A DNA stretch of 64,000 nt from an uncultured Clostridia bacterium (GTDB lineage: Bacteria > Bacillota > Clostridia > Oscillospirales > CAG-382): contig CANRAV010000001.1 in the NCBI GenBank assembly GCA_947628695.1, forward strand, positions 124,001 through 188,000, written 5' to 3'. Position 1 is the stretch's first letter. Each line of letters opens with the position of its first letter. Under the pieces are notes generated by a model. The model was not told the DNA's origin. It worked only from the letters and a program-made list of their open reading frames with translations, and searched no databases. Below are positions 26,603 through 35,255 of this stretch, in pieces. Both the position numbers and the translations under genes were made by a program.

Positions 26603-29214
26603 TCCTCCGCCTCCGCACCGGCCGGTGCGGGCTGTGCGGACGCTGCCGCGCTGTCTGCGGAATTTATCTTCATCTGCAAAAACTGCTCCTTTGTGATAAG
26701 CACCTTCCGCTTTTTCGCGGAGGCGTCAAACTGACCTACAATGCCCTTTTGCTCCAGCTTGTCTATGATGCGCGCGGCGCGCCCGTAGCCCACGGAAAGC
26801 CGCCGCTGTATAAGGGATGTGGAGATCGTGTCGCATTCTATAGCAAGCTCTATAGCGTCCATCTCCAGCGGATCTATGCCGTCGTCAACGTCGCCCTCGG
26901 CAGCCTGACGCTTAGAGGGCTTCTCGCCGCAAAGCTGTGCTTCCTTCTCTATCATAGCCATAACGTCTTCGTTGTAATCCGCCTCTGCGGCCTGCTTGAG
27001 GTAGGTGCAGATGGATATGACCTCCCGCCCTTCGACGAAGGCGCCCTGAACGCGTATGGGCTTCAAAACGCCCACGGGGTTGAACAGCATGTCCCCCATG
27101 CCCATAAGCTTTTCGGCTCCTGCGATGTCAAGGATGGTGCGGCTGTCGACCTGGGAGGCGACCTTGCAGGCTATCCTCGACGGCACGTTGGCCTTGATAA
27201 GGCCGGTTATAACGTCCACAGACGGCCTCTGCGTGCCGATTATAAGGTACATGCCGGCCGCACGCGCCTTCTGCGCAAGGCGGCATATAGAGCTTTCAAC
27301 CTCACTCGGAGCGGTCATCATCAGATCCGCCAGCTCGTCTATCACTATGACGATCTGCGGTATATACTCCTTCTCCGGGTTGTCGGCGGTAATTTCGTTG
27401 TACTCCTCAAGGTTCCTCGCGCCGACCTCCTGTATCTCGGAGAAGCGGCGCTCCATCTCCATAACCGCCCAGCTTAGCGAGCCGGCGGCCTTCTTCGGCT
27501 CCGTCACCACGGGGACGAGAAGGTGCGGTATCCCGTTGTAGTCCGCAAACTCGACCTTCTTCGGGTCTATAAGTATAAGCTTCACCTCGTCCGGCCTTGC
27601 GCGGTACAAAAGGGAAACGATAAGCGAGTTTATGCAAACGGATTTACCCATGCCCGTAGCGCCCGCAATAAGCAGGTGCGGCATTTTCGCAATGTCAAGG
27701 AACACGGGGTTGCCCACAACGTCCATGCCGAGGCAGCAAAGCAGCTTACTTTTGCCGGAGCTGAACGCGGGGTCTTCGATAAGCTCGCGCAGTCTTACAA
27801 CGTTTTTGTTCTTGTTCGGTATTTCAATGCCGACGGCGGACTTGCCGGGTATGGGGCATTCCATCCTTATGCTGGTCGCCGCAAGGTGAAGCGCTATGTC
27901 GTCGCTTAAATTGGCGATCTGGCGCACCCTAACGCCCGCGTCGGGCTGAAGCTCGTACCTCGTGACGGTAGGTCCGCAGCTTGTGTTTATTATCTTCGCC
28001 CTAACGCCGAAGTTCGCAAGCGTTTCGACAAGCATGTCGCTTGTGCGCCGCACCTCGTCGGGGGAAAAGCCCTCCCTGTCGGCGCTTTTTGCCGTAAGCA
28101 GCCCTATTGGCGGGAAGACGTAGGGCGCGTCCTTCGGCTCCACGGGGGCCTGCTCCACTTCAAGAGGCTCCTCCTCGGCAGGCGTCTCTTCTTCCGCCGC
28201 CGGCTCTTCGGCAGGCGCGCCGCCCGCGCCGCTTCTCTCTATGTCAAAGGGGATCTCCGACGCCTTCTCCGGCTCGCCTGCGGCGTCCTCCGCAAAAATC
28301 TCGCTGAATATGTCGTCCGCCGTCTCCGGCTTCGGGCGCGTGCGGTTGATCTCTATCTGCCTCGGAAGCTCCACCGGCTCCTCCGACTCCGCCGGAACCT
28401 CCTCCGGCTCCTCTAAGTCGGGAAGCGCCCTGCGCGCCCTTTCGCTCCTCCCGCTTTTTTCCGCCTTCTTGCCCTTCTTCGGGTCCCTAAGCTCCACCCC
28501 GCCCCTGCCGCGGCGGTTGTCATCCTCCGGCACTTTGGCGGTGATCTCTTCTTCCTCGTCGTCAGCCGTGTCGGAAACCTGCACGGTAAGCGTGCGCACC
28601 CCGCGAACAAAGGCCTTAAAGGCGCGAATGGGGTTAGAGTTGAACAAAAACGGCAGCGTTACAAGGAAGATAACGACAAGCAGCGTCATCGTCGCCGCAC
28701 CGCCCATAAAGGCGCGCAGCCCTGCGTAGGAGTACCCGCCGACAACGCCGGTGCCGATGCCGGACTTGCCAAGCGTCCACATCTTCGTCTTTAAATCCGC
28801 ACCCTCTGCGCCCGCGGTGAAGCGGTGTATTGCGGTGATAAGCGACACGTAGCTGATCGCGGAAAACGCCCACTTCATGGCTACCTTCCCGCGCTTTCTG
28901 TCCTTAAACCAGCTTACAAGTATCACAACAAGGTATGCGGGGATGAAGAACAGCCCCCACTCGCCCACAAGCCCGCACATAAAGGGACGCACGTACTTGC
29001 CGAAAAACGCCATGTCGTCGAATATGATGAGGAAGATGAACATAAGCGTTATAAAGGCGGTTATGCAAAAGCTTAAAACGGGTCTGCTTTTCCTTTCCTT
29101 CACAGGCTCCGAAGCCGGGGAGCCTTTTTTCTTCCTGCTGTCTGCCGCCTTCTTTGCTGCGGCTTTTTCCTTCTTTGTGTTCTTTGCAGGAACCTTTTCC
29201 TTCTTTTTAGCCAT
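26599..29214 (-). CDS. ftsK: FtsK/SpoIIIE family DNA translocase
   Basis: 871 residues. A Lys/Ala-rich N-terminus (1-45), four membrane helices (about 48-190), an acidic and Pro-rich linker (about 215-350), then the motor: Walker A GATGMGKSVCINSL and Walker B IVIVIDELADLMMTAP, with GTQRPSVDVITGLIKANVPSRIA. The last 65 residues form the winged-helix gamma domain that reads KOPS/SRS DNA (SISTSLIQRRLSVGYGRAARIIDKLE). It pumps chromosome DNA at the division or sporulation septum. Its place between uppP and surface-polymer genes is unusual. Confidence 0.96.
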   Translation of the reverse strand: MAKKKEKVPAKNTKKEKAAAKKAADSRKKKGSPASEPVKERKSRPVLSFCITAFITLMFIFLIIFDDMAFFGKYVRPFMCGLVGEWGLFFIPAYLVVILVSWFKDRKRGKVAMKWAFSAISYVSLITAIHRFTAGAEGADLKTKMWTLGKSGIGTGVVGGYSYAGLRAFMGGAATMTLLVVIFLVTLPFLFNSNPIRAFKAFVRGVRTLTVQVSDTADDEEEEITAKVPEDDNRRGRGGVELRDPKKGKKAEKSGRSERARRALPDLEEPEEVPAESEEPVELPRQIEINRTRPKPETADDIFSEIFAEDAAGEPEKASEIPFDIERSGAGGAPAEEPAAEEETPAEEEPLEVEQAPVEPKDAPYVFPPIGLLTAKSADREGFSPDEVRRTSDMLVETLANFGVRAKIINTSCGPTVTRYELQPDAGVRVRQIANLSDDIALHLAATSIRMECPIPGKSAVGIEIPNKNKNVVRLRELIEDPAFSSGKSKLLCCLGMDVVGNPVFLDIAKMPHLLIAGATGMGKSVCINSLIVSLLYRARPDEVKLILIDPKKVEFADYNGIPHLLVPVVTEPKKAAGSLSWAVMEMERRFSEIQEVGARNLEEYNEITADNPEKEYIPQIVIVIDELADLMMTAPSEVESSICRLAQKARAAGMYLIIGTQRPSVDVITGLIKANVPSRIACKVASQVDSRTILDIAGAEKLMGMGDMLFNPVGVLKPIRVQGAFVEGREVISICTYLKQAAEADYNEDVMAMIEKEAQLCGEKPSKRQAAEGDVDDGIDPLEMDAIELAIECDTISTSLIQRRLSVGYGRAARIIDKLEQKGIVGQFDASAKKRKVLITKEQFLQMKINSADSAAASAQPAPAGAEAEE

Positions 29215-29224
29215 AAAAAACTTC

Positions 29225-30061
29225 CTATCTTGTTATCAAATCGCCCGCAATTGCCGCCGCGCCTGCAAGCACACTGTAAACGGCAAAGGGCGTAAAGCTG
29301 TTGCGCCTTGCGAAAAACTGTAAAATCTTTATAGCAGCCACGCCGGAAACGAGCGCGGCAATCATGCCGGCCGCACAGCAGGAGACGCTTACCTCGGCAA
29401 AGAGGTCGCCGCCTATCTGCGGCAGCTCCAAAACCGCCGCGCCGAGTATGGCGGGTATCGACATGAGGAACGAGAACTTAACTGCGTCCTCGCGCTTAAG
29501 CCCGTTTATAAGCCCGCCGGTTATCGTAGCGCCGGAGCGGGATATGCCCGGCAGTATGCCCGCAAACTGGAAAAGCCCTATGTAAAGCGCGCTTATAATA
29601 GGCGCGTCCGCAAGCGACCTGTCGCCCCTGTTGAGCCTGTCGGATACGAAAAGCATAACGCCGTTTACCAAAAGCAAAGCGCCTATCGCCCAGCTTACAC
29701 CCGAAAGCGCTTCCACCTTGTCGTCAAGCAGCGCGGCGGGGACAAGAACGGCCGTGGCAATGCATATCATGATAAAAAGCCGCTCGTCACCGTTTAATGA
29801 GCTCTTCCGCTTTTCACCGGAAAAAGCCCTTCCGCAAACGCCGAAAAAGCCCTTAAACAGATAGCCTATGTCCTTATAATACACTATGAACACCGCAAGC
29901 AGTGTCGCAATGTGAAGCAGGATGTTGAAGAAAAACAAGCTGTCTATGTCTTCCGCACCGAAAAAGTTCTGCGCCAGGGCAAGGTGCCCGCTGCTTGAGA
30001 TGGGCAAAAACTCCGCCACGCCCTGAAGCAGGCCGTAAAGTATCGCTTCTATAATTTTCAT
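29225..30061 (-). CDS. uppP: Undecaprenyl-diphosphatase (BacA type)
   Basis: 278 residues from ATG 30061; a longer open frame upstream overlaps another gene. Seven to eight membrane helices. The two catalytic motifs are GLLQGVAEFLPISSSGHLAL near 11-30 and PGISRSGATITGGL near 165-180. It dephosphorylates undecaprenyl pyrophosphate to recycle the lipid carrier for peptidoglycan and other polymers, and confers bacitracin tolerance. It starts in a 4-base overlap with the upstream secreted-protein gene; ftsK follows by 10 bases. Confidence 0.96.
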   Translation of the reverse strand: MKIIEAILYGLLQGVAEFLPISSSGHLALAQNFFGAEDIDSLFFFNILLHIATLLAVFIVYYKDIGYLFKGFFGVCGRAFSGEKRKSSLNGDERLFIMICIATAVLVPAALLDDKVEALSGVSWAIGALLLVNGVMLFVSDRLNRGDRSLADAPIISALYIGLFQFAGILPGISRSGATITGGLINGLKREDAVKFSFLMSIPAILGAAVLELPQIGGDLFAEVSVSCCAAGMIAALVSGVAAIKILQFFARRNSFTPFAVYSVLAGAAAIAGDLITR

Positions 30062-31335
30062 GTCTTTTCTCCTCTTTTGCGGCGTAAAGCCGTGTAGATT
30101 TGTGCGCAGCCAACAGATACGGCCGCAACAGGCGTTAAAACGCCCACCGCCAAAAGCACCGCCGGGAAGAAGTCCCAAACGTCGGCTTTGTCCTCTTCAA
30201 TGCGTATGCCGAACACCCTTGTGACCGAATTAAGCGCCTCGCCGCCCTTAGTGGAGATAACGGCGTAATACTCCCCCGCTTCGCACGGGACGTCGGAGAC
30301 GGCAACGGGTGTGCCGTGCTCCAGCTTGTAGTAGTTCACGCGGTATTCCACATACCCCGGCGTTACGGTGAACTGCAGCGGCTTCGGCCTGCCGTCCTCG
30401 ATAAAGACGGCGCTTTCCGCGTCAATAAACGGGGTCACCTTGTTTATGGTCACGCGGCAATACGCCGGCGTAAAGCCGTAGTGCACCGTGTCCTTCGGGC
30501 AGGCGCTTATAAGATACGTGCCGCAGTTTATAAGCGGGAACGGAACACTTGCACCCACTTCGCCGTCCTCGTATGTATATGCCTTGTACTCTAGTTCGAT
30601 TCCTGCGGGGGAAACCTCCGCTTCCACGGGATAATAGCCCTCCGGCTTGTAGGGAAGTACCCTGTCGTCCATCTTTATATCGGGCGTAAGCCTGTCTATC
30701 ACTATGCGCCCTTTGCCGACGACGGTGTCAAGCACAAAGCAGGCCGCGCTGTAATCCCCCGGCTCCGACGGAAGCTCTTCCGTGTACTCGCCGGTGGTGC
30801 CGTTGGCGTATATGTGGCTGTACATAAGGCGAAAGTCCACACCCGCCACGTTAAGCGTGCACTCCGGCGGCTCGTAGGCGACGGAGAAGGAAGCGCTTTT
30901 GCTTTCCACCTTTGCGTTAAACTCCTTCGGCACGCTGCGCAAGGCGTCCGCCTCCGAAAGGGAAGGCCCCTGCTTCTCCGCGATCTCGTAGATAAGGTAC
31001 TTGCCTGCGCAGTAGTAGGAGGGGTCGTCAAACTCCGCCTTTATGTAAACTATGTATTTACCTATGTCCTTCGGGACCTCTACCTCCGTCCCCTCGTCGG
31101 AGAGGGATTTTATCGCGCGGTAGCTGACGCTTACCTTCGCGCTTTTCTCCGCCTCCGCGGGGACAAGCGAAAAGCTTACGGGGTTGTCCATGGCCGTGTG
31201 GGCGACAACCGTGTCTGTGACGGAGATAAACACCTCTGTCACCTCGGGCGTGCCGTCGCCTTCCTCGGCAAAGGCAGGCACGCGCAAAGCGCAAAGCAGC
31301 AAGAGCAAAGCCGCTGCCAACATGCCTTTGCGCAT
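30058..31335 (-). CDS. Secreted, C-terminally membrane-anchored repeat protein
   Basis: 425 residues from ATG 31335, which has GGGGAGGTG 6-7 bases upstream. A signal peptide (about 1-23, ending VPAFA) and a C-terminal helix (PAVLLAVGVLTPVAAVSVGC) with a basic RRKRGEK tail give a single-pass outside-facing protein. The body has repeated beta-rich units of about 85-90 residues containing GxYxVxI-type strands (DIGKYIVYIKAEF, PGDYSAACFVLD, CGTYLISACPKD, AGEYYAVISTKGG), resembling MBG/bacterial Ig-like modules. Function unknown. It heads the seven-gene envelope run. Confidence 0.72.
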   Translation of the reverse strand: MRKGMLAAALLLLLCALRVPAFAEEGDGTPEVTEVFISVTDTVVAHTAMDNPVSFSLVPAEAEKSAKVSVSYRAIKSLSDEGTEVEVPKDIGKYIVYIKAEFDDPSYYCAGKYLIYEIAEKQGPSLSEADALRSVPKEFNAKVESKSASFSVAYEPPECTLNVAGVDFRLMYSHIYANGTTGEYTEELPSEPGDYSAACFVLDTVVGKGRIVIDRLTPDIKMDDRVLPYKPEGYYPVEAEVSPAGIELEYKAYTYEDGEVGASVPFPLINCGTYLISACPKDTVHYGFTPAYCRVTINKVTPFIDAESAVFIEDGRPKPLQFTVTPGYVEYRVNYYKLEHGTPVAVSDVPCEAGEYYAVISTKGGEALNSVTRVFGIRIEEDKADVWDFFPAVLLAVGVLTPVAAVSVGCAQIYTALRRKRGEKT

Positions 31336-31366
31336 TGCACACACCTCCCCATACAGATACAGTCTA

Positions 31367-31395
31367 AGTATACCAAAAAAAATATGTTTTTTCAA
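31367..31395 (-). promoter_or_regulatory. Promoter of the seven-gene envelope run
   Basis: On the minus strand TTGAAA (31390-31395), 17-base spacer, TATACT (31367-31372), 32 bases upstream of the start codon of the secreted protein. Confidence 0.72.
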
Positions 31396-31403
31396 GTGTT
31401 ATA

Positions 31404-31432
31404 TTGAATTATTGTCCGTTTTATGGTATCCT
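31404..31432 (+). promoter_or_regulatory. Candidate promoter of ung-dapF
   Basis: TTGAAT (31404-31409), 17-base spacer, TATCCT (31427-31432), 27 bases before the ung GTG. Weaker match than the divergent promoter. Confidence 0.5.
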
Positions 31433-31458
31433 TTCGGTGGGAAAGGCGGTGACATGCC

Positions 31459-32127
31459 GTGGTCAACATAGGCAACAGCTGGGACGCCCTATTAAAGGAC
31501 GAGTTCACAAAGGAATACTACTTAAAGCTTCGCGCATTTTTAAAGCAGGAGTATCTGCACTCCGGCGTTCGCATCTTCCCGCCCATGGACTGCATTTTCA
31601 ACGCGCTGCGGTATACGGACTACGGCGACGTCAAGGTCGTCATCCTCGGGCAGGACCCGTACCACGGGTACGGGCAGGCGCACGGGCTTTGCTTTTCGGT
31701 GGCAAAGGGGGTAGAACCGCCTCCTTCCCTCGTCAACATATACAAAGAGCTTGAAAGCGACCTCGGCATACCCTCCCCGTCCCACGGCTGCCTTACGGAC
31801 TGGGCAAAGCACGGCGTTCTGCTTTTAAACAGCGTGCTTACCGTGCGCGAGGGCGCGGCCGGAAGCCACCGCGGCAGGGGCTGGGAGGTTTTCACCGACC
31901 GCGTTATAGAGCTGCTTAACGCCCGCGAAAAGCCCATGGTCTTTATGCTTTGGGGCAACTATGCAAAGGCGAAGGCGGCGATAATCGACGAAAAGAAGCA
32001 CCTTGTTCTCAAGGCCGCGCACCCAAGCCCGCTTTCCGCCTACAACGGCTTTTTCGGCTGCCGGCACTTTTCGGCGGCAAACAAATTTTTAGGTGACGAC
32101 GCGGTAGACTGGAGGATAAGCGAATGA
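31459..32127 (+). CDS. ung: Uracil-DNA glycosylase
   Basis: 222 residues from a GTG start. Removes uracil from DNA in base-excision repair. Family 1 signatures: water-activating motif VVILGQDPYHGYGQAHGLCFSV near 60-81 and the minor-groove loop AAHPSPLSAYNGFFGCRHFS near 183-202. GVLLLNSVLTV and FMLWGNYAKAK are also conserved. AAGGCGGTG is a plausible ribosome site. It overlaps dapF by 4 bases (ATGA). Confidence 0.96.
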   Translation: MVNIGNSWDALLKDEFTKEYYLKLRAFLKQEYLHSGVRIFPPMDCIFNALRYTDYGDVKVVILGQDPYHGYGQAHGLCFSVAKGVEPPPSLVNIYKELESDLGIPSPSHGCLTDWAKHGVLLLNSVLTVREGAAGSHRGRGWEVFTDRVIELLNAREKPMVFMLWGNYAKAKAAIIDEKKHLVLKAAHPSPLSAYNGFFGCRHFSAANKFLGDDAVDWRISE

Positions 32128-32966
32128 AGCTTGAATTTACAAAAATGCACGGCTGCGGCAACGATTACATTTACGTCGACTGCTTTAAAACAGAGCTTGC
32201 CGACCCGTCCTTTGCCGCAAGGACGCTGTCACGGAGGCATTTCTCCATAGGCTCCGACGGGCTTGTGATGATATGCCCCTCTGACAAAGCCGACGCGAAA
32301 ATGCGCATGTTCAACGCCGACGGAAGCGAGGGCAGGATGTGCGGCAACGCCATACGCTGCGTGGGCAAGTACCTTTACGACAGCGGAATTGCGAAAAAAA
32401 GCGTCATAGCCGTGGACACCCTAAGCGGCATAAAGACGCTTCACATGATAATTGAAAACGGAAAAGCCGTCGGCGCCTCTGTGGACATGGGCCGCGTCTC
32501 CTTCAAAAAGGAGGACGTCCCCGTCGTATGGGAAGCCCCCGGTACGGTGAACGTCCCAATTGTAGTAGAGGGCAGGCGCTTCCTTTGCACCGCCGTCTCC
32601 GTGGGCAGCCCGCACTGCGTCTGCTTTGTGGATGACGTGCAAGCCTTCCCGCTTGAAAAATACGGCCCCGCTTTTGAAAACCACCCGGTCTTCCCGGAAC
32701 GTGTCAATGCGGAGTTTGTGTCACTCACGGGCAAAAACGCGCTTTCTATGCGCGTGTGGGAGCGCGGCAGCGGCGAGACCTGGGCCTGCGGCACGGGCAG
32801 CTGCGCCTCTGCGGCGGCGGCCTGCGCGCTTGGGCTTTGCGACTACGGCGCGGACATAGCCGTGCAGTTAAAAGGCGGCAGGCTTGTCATAAACGTAGGA
32901 GAAGACCTAAGCGTCACCATGACCGGGCCTGCCGCAAAAGTTTGCAGCGGTGTTGTTTATTTTTAA
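32124..32966 (+). CDS. dapF: Diaminopimelate epimerase
   Basis: 280 residues. Converts LL- to meso-diaminopimelate for lysine and peptidoglycan. The two active-site cysteines are in GSEGRMCGNAIRCVGKYL (about 70-87) and SGETWACGTGSCASAAAAC (about 214-232). The start FTKMHGCGNDYIYVD is diagnostic. The gene is complete, and its stop overlaps by 4 bases the stop of the convergent HTH gene. Confidence 0.96.
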   Translation: MKLEFTKMHGCGNDYIYVDCFKTELADPSFAARTLSRRHFSIGSDGLVMICPSDKADAKMRMFNADGSEGRMCGNAIRCVGKYLYDSGIAKKSVIAVDTLSGIKTLHMIIENGKAVGASVDMGRVSFKKEDVPVVWEAPGTVNVPIVVEGRRFLCTAVSVGSPHCVCFVDDVQAFPLEKYGPAFENHPVFPERVNAEFVSLTGKNALSMRVWERGSGETWACGTGSCASAAAACALGLCDYGADIAVQLKGGRLVINVGEDLSVTMTGPAAKVCSGVVYF

Positions 32967-33172
32967 TCCCGCACTTCTGCGGCGTCTTCAAGCCACTTAA
33001 TAAAGGCAGCCTTCGGCACAAGCTTCCTGTTCCCGACCGCCACGGTGGGGAAGCCGTCTTCCGCCATAAGGGCGTATGCGCCGGAGCGCGATATGCACAT
33101 CGCGGCGGCAATTTCCCTTGCCGAAAGCACCAAAGGCAGCTCGTCATAGCTTTTGTAAACGGGCCTTTTCAT
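32963..33172 (-). CDS. Small excisionase/AlpA-like HTH protein
   Basis: 69 residues; winged HTH of the excisionase/MerR-like type: LSAREIAAAMCISRSGAYALMAEDGFPTVAVGNRKLVPKAAFIKWLE. The pattern is that of small Xis-like DNA-binding proteins often tied to mobile elements. No integrase or other mobile gene is adjacent, and its 3' end overlaps dapF. AAGGAAGTG lies 7 bases before the ATG, and a TATAAT-type -10 (33199-33204, minus) is upstream. It may be a domesticated remnant or a local regulator. Confidence 0.78.
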   Translation of the reverse strand: MKRPVYKSYDELPLVLSAREIAAAMCISRSGAYALMAEDGFPTVAVGNRKLVPKAAFIKWLEDAAEVRD

Positions 33173-33238
33173 GGCGCATCACTTCCTTTCGGCAAACATT
33201 ATAGCGGAAATGATGTGTAATAAAACGGACTTTGCCTT

Positions 33239-33886
33239 TTAAAGCAGCAGCTCCTTGAGCGCGAAGAAGTCGTCTGCCACGGCAAGCGCGCCGTTTTCGG
33301 CAAGCTCTGCCGCAAAGGGCGAGCCGTTCACCACCCCGACGCAGCCTATGCCGTTTTCCCTTGCGCCCTCTATGTCGTAGACCCTGTCACCGATCATCAG
33401 GCAGTCGTCGGCTGCGGCACCCGCCGCGGCGACGGCTCTTTCTATTATCTTCGGCTTGCTGTCAAGCTCGGGCGTAAAGCTTGCGGCAGAGACGAAGTCG
33501 AAGTACTCGAAAACAGAAAGCATCCTAAGAACCTTTTCCGCAAAGACTGCGGGCTTCGAGGTGGCAAGCAGAAGCGTCTTCCCGCGTTCCTTCGCCGCCT
33601 TCAAAAACTCCGCCACGCCCGGGAAGAGCGAGGTGTTGTATATCCCCTTCTCGGCATAGTGCTTCCTGTAAAATGCTATCGCCTTTTCCGCGTCCTCCTC
33701 CGAAAGGCCTATGTAAGCGGTAAACGAGTACCTAAGCGGCGGCCCTACAAACCGCGCAAGAAAAGCGCGGTCGGGCGGGGTAAGCCCCATCTCGTTAAGC
33801 GCGTATTCGACAGAGTCAAGTATCCCCGGGGCCGAGTCCGCCACCGTCCCGTCCAGGTCAAAAATCAAAAACCGTTTGTCCTTCAT
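33239..33886 (-). CDS. HAD-family hydrolase (phosphoglycolate phosphatase-like)
   Basis: 215 residues. HAD motif I is FLIFDLDGTVADSAPG near 6-21, motif II is LLLATSKP, motif III has the Lys in ELDSKPKIIERAV and motif IV is DCLMIGDRVYDIEGARENG. The alpha-helical cap between motifs I and II matches the Gph/PpaX subfamily. Substrate cannot be told; phosphoglycolate or pyrophosphate are usual. It is monocistronic, with its own promoter. Confidence 0.9.
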   Translation of the reverse strand: MKDKRFLIFDLDGTVADSAPGILDSVEYALNEMGLTPPDRAFLARFVGPPLRYSFTAYIGLSEEDAEKAIAFYRKHYAEKGIYNTSLFPGVAEFLKAAKERGKTLLLATSKPAVFAEKVLRMLSVFEYFDFVSAASFTPELDSKPKIIERAVAAAGAAADDCLMIGDRVYDIEGARENGIGCVGVVNGSPFAAELAENGALAVADDFFALKELLL

Positions 33887-33914
33887 GTTAAAAAAGCGCC
33901 CCCTTTTCCATTAG

Positions 33915-33943
33915 ATTATAAAGCAAAGGGCGGCCTTTTGCAA
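33915..33943 (-). promoter_or_regulatory. Promoter of the HAD hydrolase gene
   Basis: On the minus strand TTGCAA (33938-33943), 17-base spacer, TATAAT (33915-33920), 29 bases upstream of the start. Confidence 0.72.
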
Positions 33944-33950
33944 TACGGTG

Positions 33951-33979
33951 TTGCATATTTTTTTCGGTTGTTGTATAAT
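33951..33979 (+). promoter_or_regulatory. Promoter of the BaiN-like flavoprotein gene
   Basis: TTGCAT (33951-33956), 17-base spacer, TATAAT (33974-33979). It lies back to back with the HAD promoter, 7 bases apart. Confidence 0.72.
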
Positions 33980-34004
33980 TGCAGTGGAAAGGAAGGTGCG
34001 CTTT

Positions 34005-35255
34005 ATGTCCGAAATATGCGTTGTCGGCGGCGGTGCGGCGGGGCTTGCCGCTGCGTATTTTGCCGCAGAGGCGGGGCATTCCGTCACGCTTTACGAACGG
34101 AACGGCTTTTGTGGCAGGAAGCTTAACATAACCGGGAAGGGACGCTGCAACCTCACCAACAACTGCGACGTGCAGACCTTCCTTCAAAACGTGCCCACAA
34201 ACCCGCGCTTCCTTTACAAGGCGCTTTACGCCTTCCCGCCGGAACGCACTATGGAGCTTTTCGAAGGCCTCGGCGTCCCCCTTAAGACGGAGCGCGGCAG
34301 GCGCGTGTTCCCAGTAAGCGACCGCGCCAAGGATATAACGGAAGCTCTGACGCGCGCATGCGACGCCGCAGGCGTCCGCTTCGTTTACGCGCACGTCGAC
34401 GGCGTTTTCGCCGAGGGCGGGCACTTCTCGCACATAACAGCCGGCGGCAGGCGCGCGCGGTACGACGCCTGCATTGTTGCGACTGGCGGCGCCTCCTACC
34501 CCAAGACGGGCAGCACCGGCGACGGGTACAGATTTGCGGCCTCTTTGGGGCACACCGTGCGGGAAGTCAGCCCCTCGCTTGTACCGCTGTGCTCGTCCGA
34601 CACGCTGTGTCGGGAGTGCATGGGGCTTTCCCTGAAGAACGCGGGCGTTTCGTTCTACGCGCCCTCCGGCGCGCTTTTGTATGCCGAGCAGGGAGAGATA
34701 CTTTTTACCCATTTCGGCATAAGCGGCCCGGTCGTGCTTTCCGCCTCCGCGCATATAGGCGACGCTGCCGGCGTAAAGGCCGTTATAGATTTAAAGCCCG
34801 CGCTTGACGGGGAAACTCTTGACCGTCGGCTGCTTCGCGACTTTGAAGAGAACAAAAACCGTGACTTTTGCAACAGCCTTTCGGCGCTGCTGCCGCAGAA
34901 GCTTATACAGCCCATAGTCGAAAGGTGCGGCATAGGCCCGCACAAAAAGGTAAACTCCGTCACAAAGGAGGAGCGGCGCGCTCTTGCGCGGCTTTTGAAG
35001 GGGCTTCAAATAACGCTTTCCGGCAAGCGCCCGATAGACGAGGCTATAATAACGCGCGGCGGCGTTGCGGTGGAGGAGATAAACCCTAAGACGATGGAGT
35101 CGAAGCTTGTAAGCGGGCTTTACTTCGCCGGCGAGGTCATCGACGTTGACGCCTACACAGGCGGCTACAATCTGCAGATAGCGTTCGCCACGGCGTATGC
35201 GGCGGCGAAAAACATCCCCACCACTCACTACGTTCGCGGCGGGGACCCCGTATAA
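34005..35255 (+). CDS. BaiN/HI0933-family FAD-dependent oxidoreductase
   Basis: 416 residues from ATG 34005 (AAGGAAGGTG upstream). FAD motif VVGGGAAGLAAAYFAAEAGH near 5-24, then the family-specific GRKLNITGKGRCNLTNNC and VATGGASYPKTGSTGDGYRFA. The C-terminal RPIDEAIITRGGVAVEEINPKTMESKLVSGLYFAGEVIDVDAYTGGYNLQIAFATAYAAA is the FAD-capping region. BaiN in Clostridium scindens reduces bile-acid intermediates, but most members have unknown substrates. The last ten or so residues (TTHYVRGGDPV) are read from repeat sequence that also occurs at 62110-62140. Confidence 0.9.
   Translation: MSEICVVGGGAAGLAAAYFAAEAGHSVTLYERNGFCGRKLNITGKGRCNLTNNCDVQTFLQNVPTNPRFLYKALYAFPPERTMELFEGLGVPLKTERGRRVFPVSDRAKDITEALTRACDAAGVRFVYAHVDGVFAEGGHFSHITAGGRRARYDACIVATGGASYPKTGSTGDGYRFAASLGHTVREVSPSLVPLCSSDTLCRECMGLSLKNAGVSFYAPSGALLYAEQGEILFTHFGISGPVVLSASAHIGDAAGVKAVIDLKPALDGETLDRRLLRDFEENKNRDFCNSLSALLPQKLIQPIVERCGIGPHKKVNSVTKEERRALARLLKGLQITLSGKRPIDEAIITRGGVAVEEINPKTMESKLVSGLYFAGEVIDVDAYTGGYNLQIAFATAYAAAKNIPTTHYVRGGDPV

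Noticed and set aside
32963..33238. Prophage or integrative element edge
   Set aside because: Only one small HTH gene; no integrase, att-like repeat or tRNA gene is nearby.
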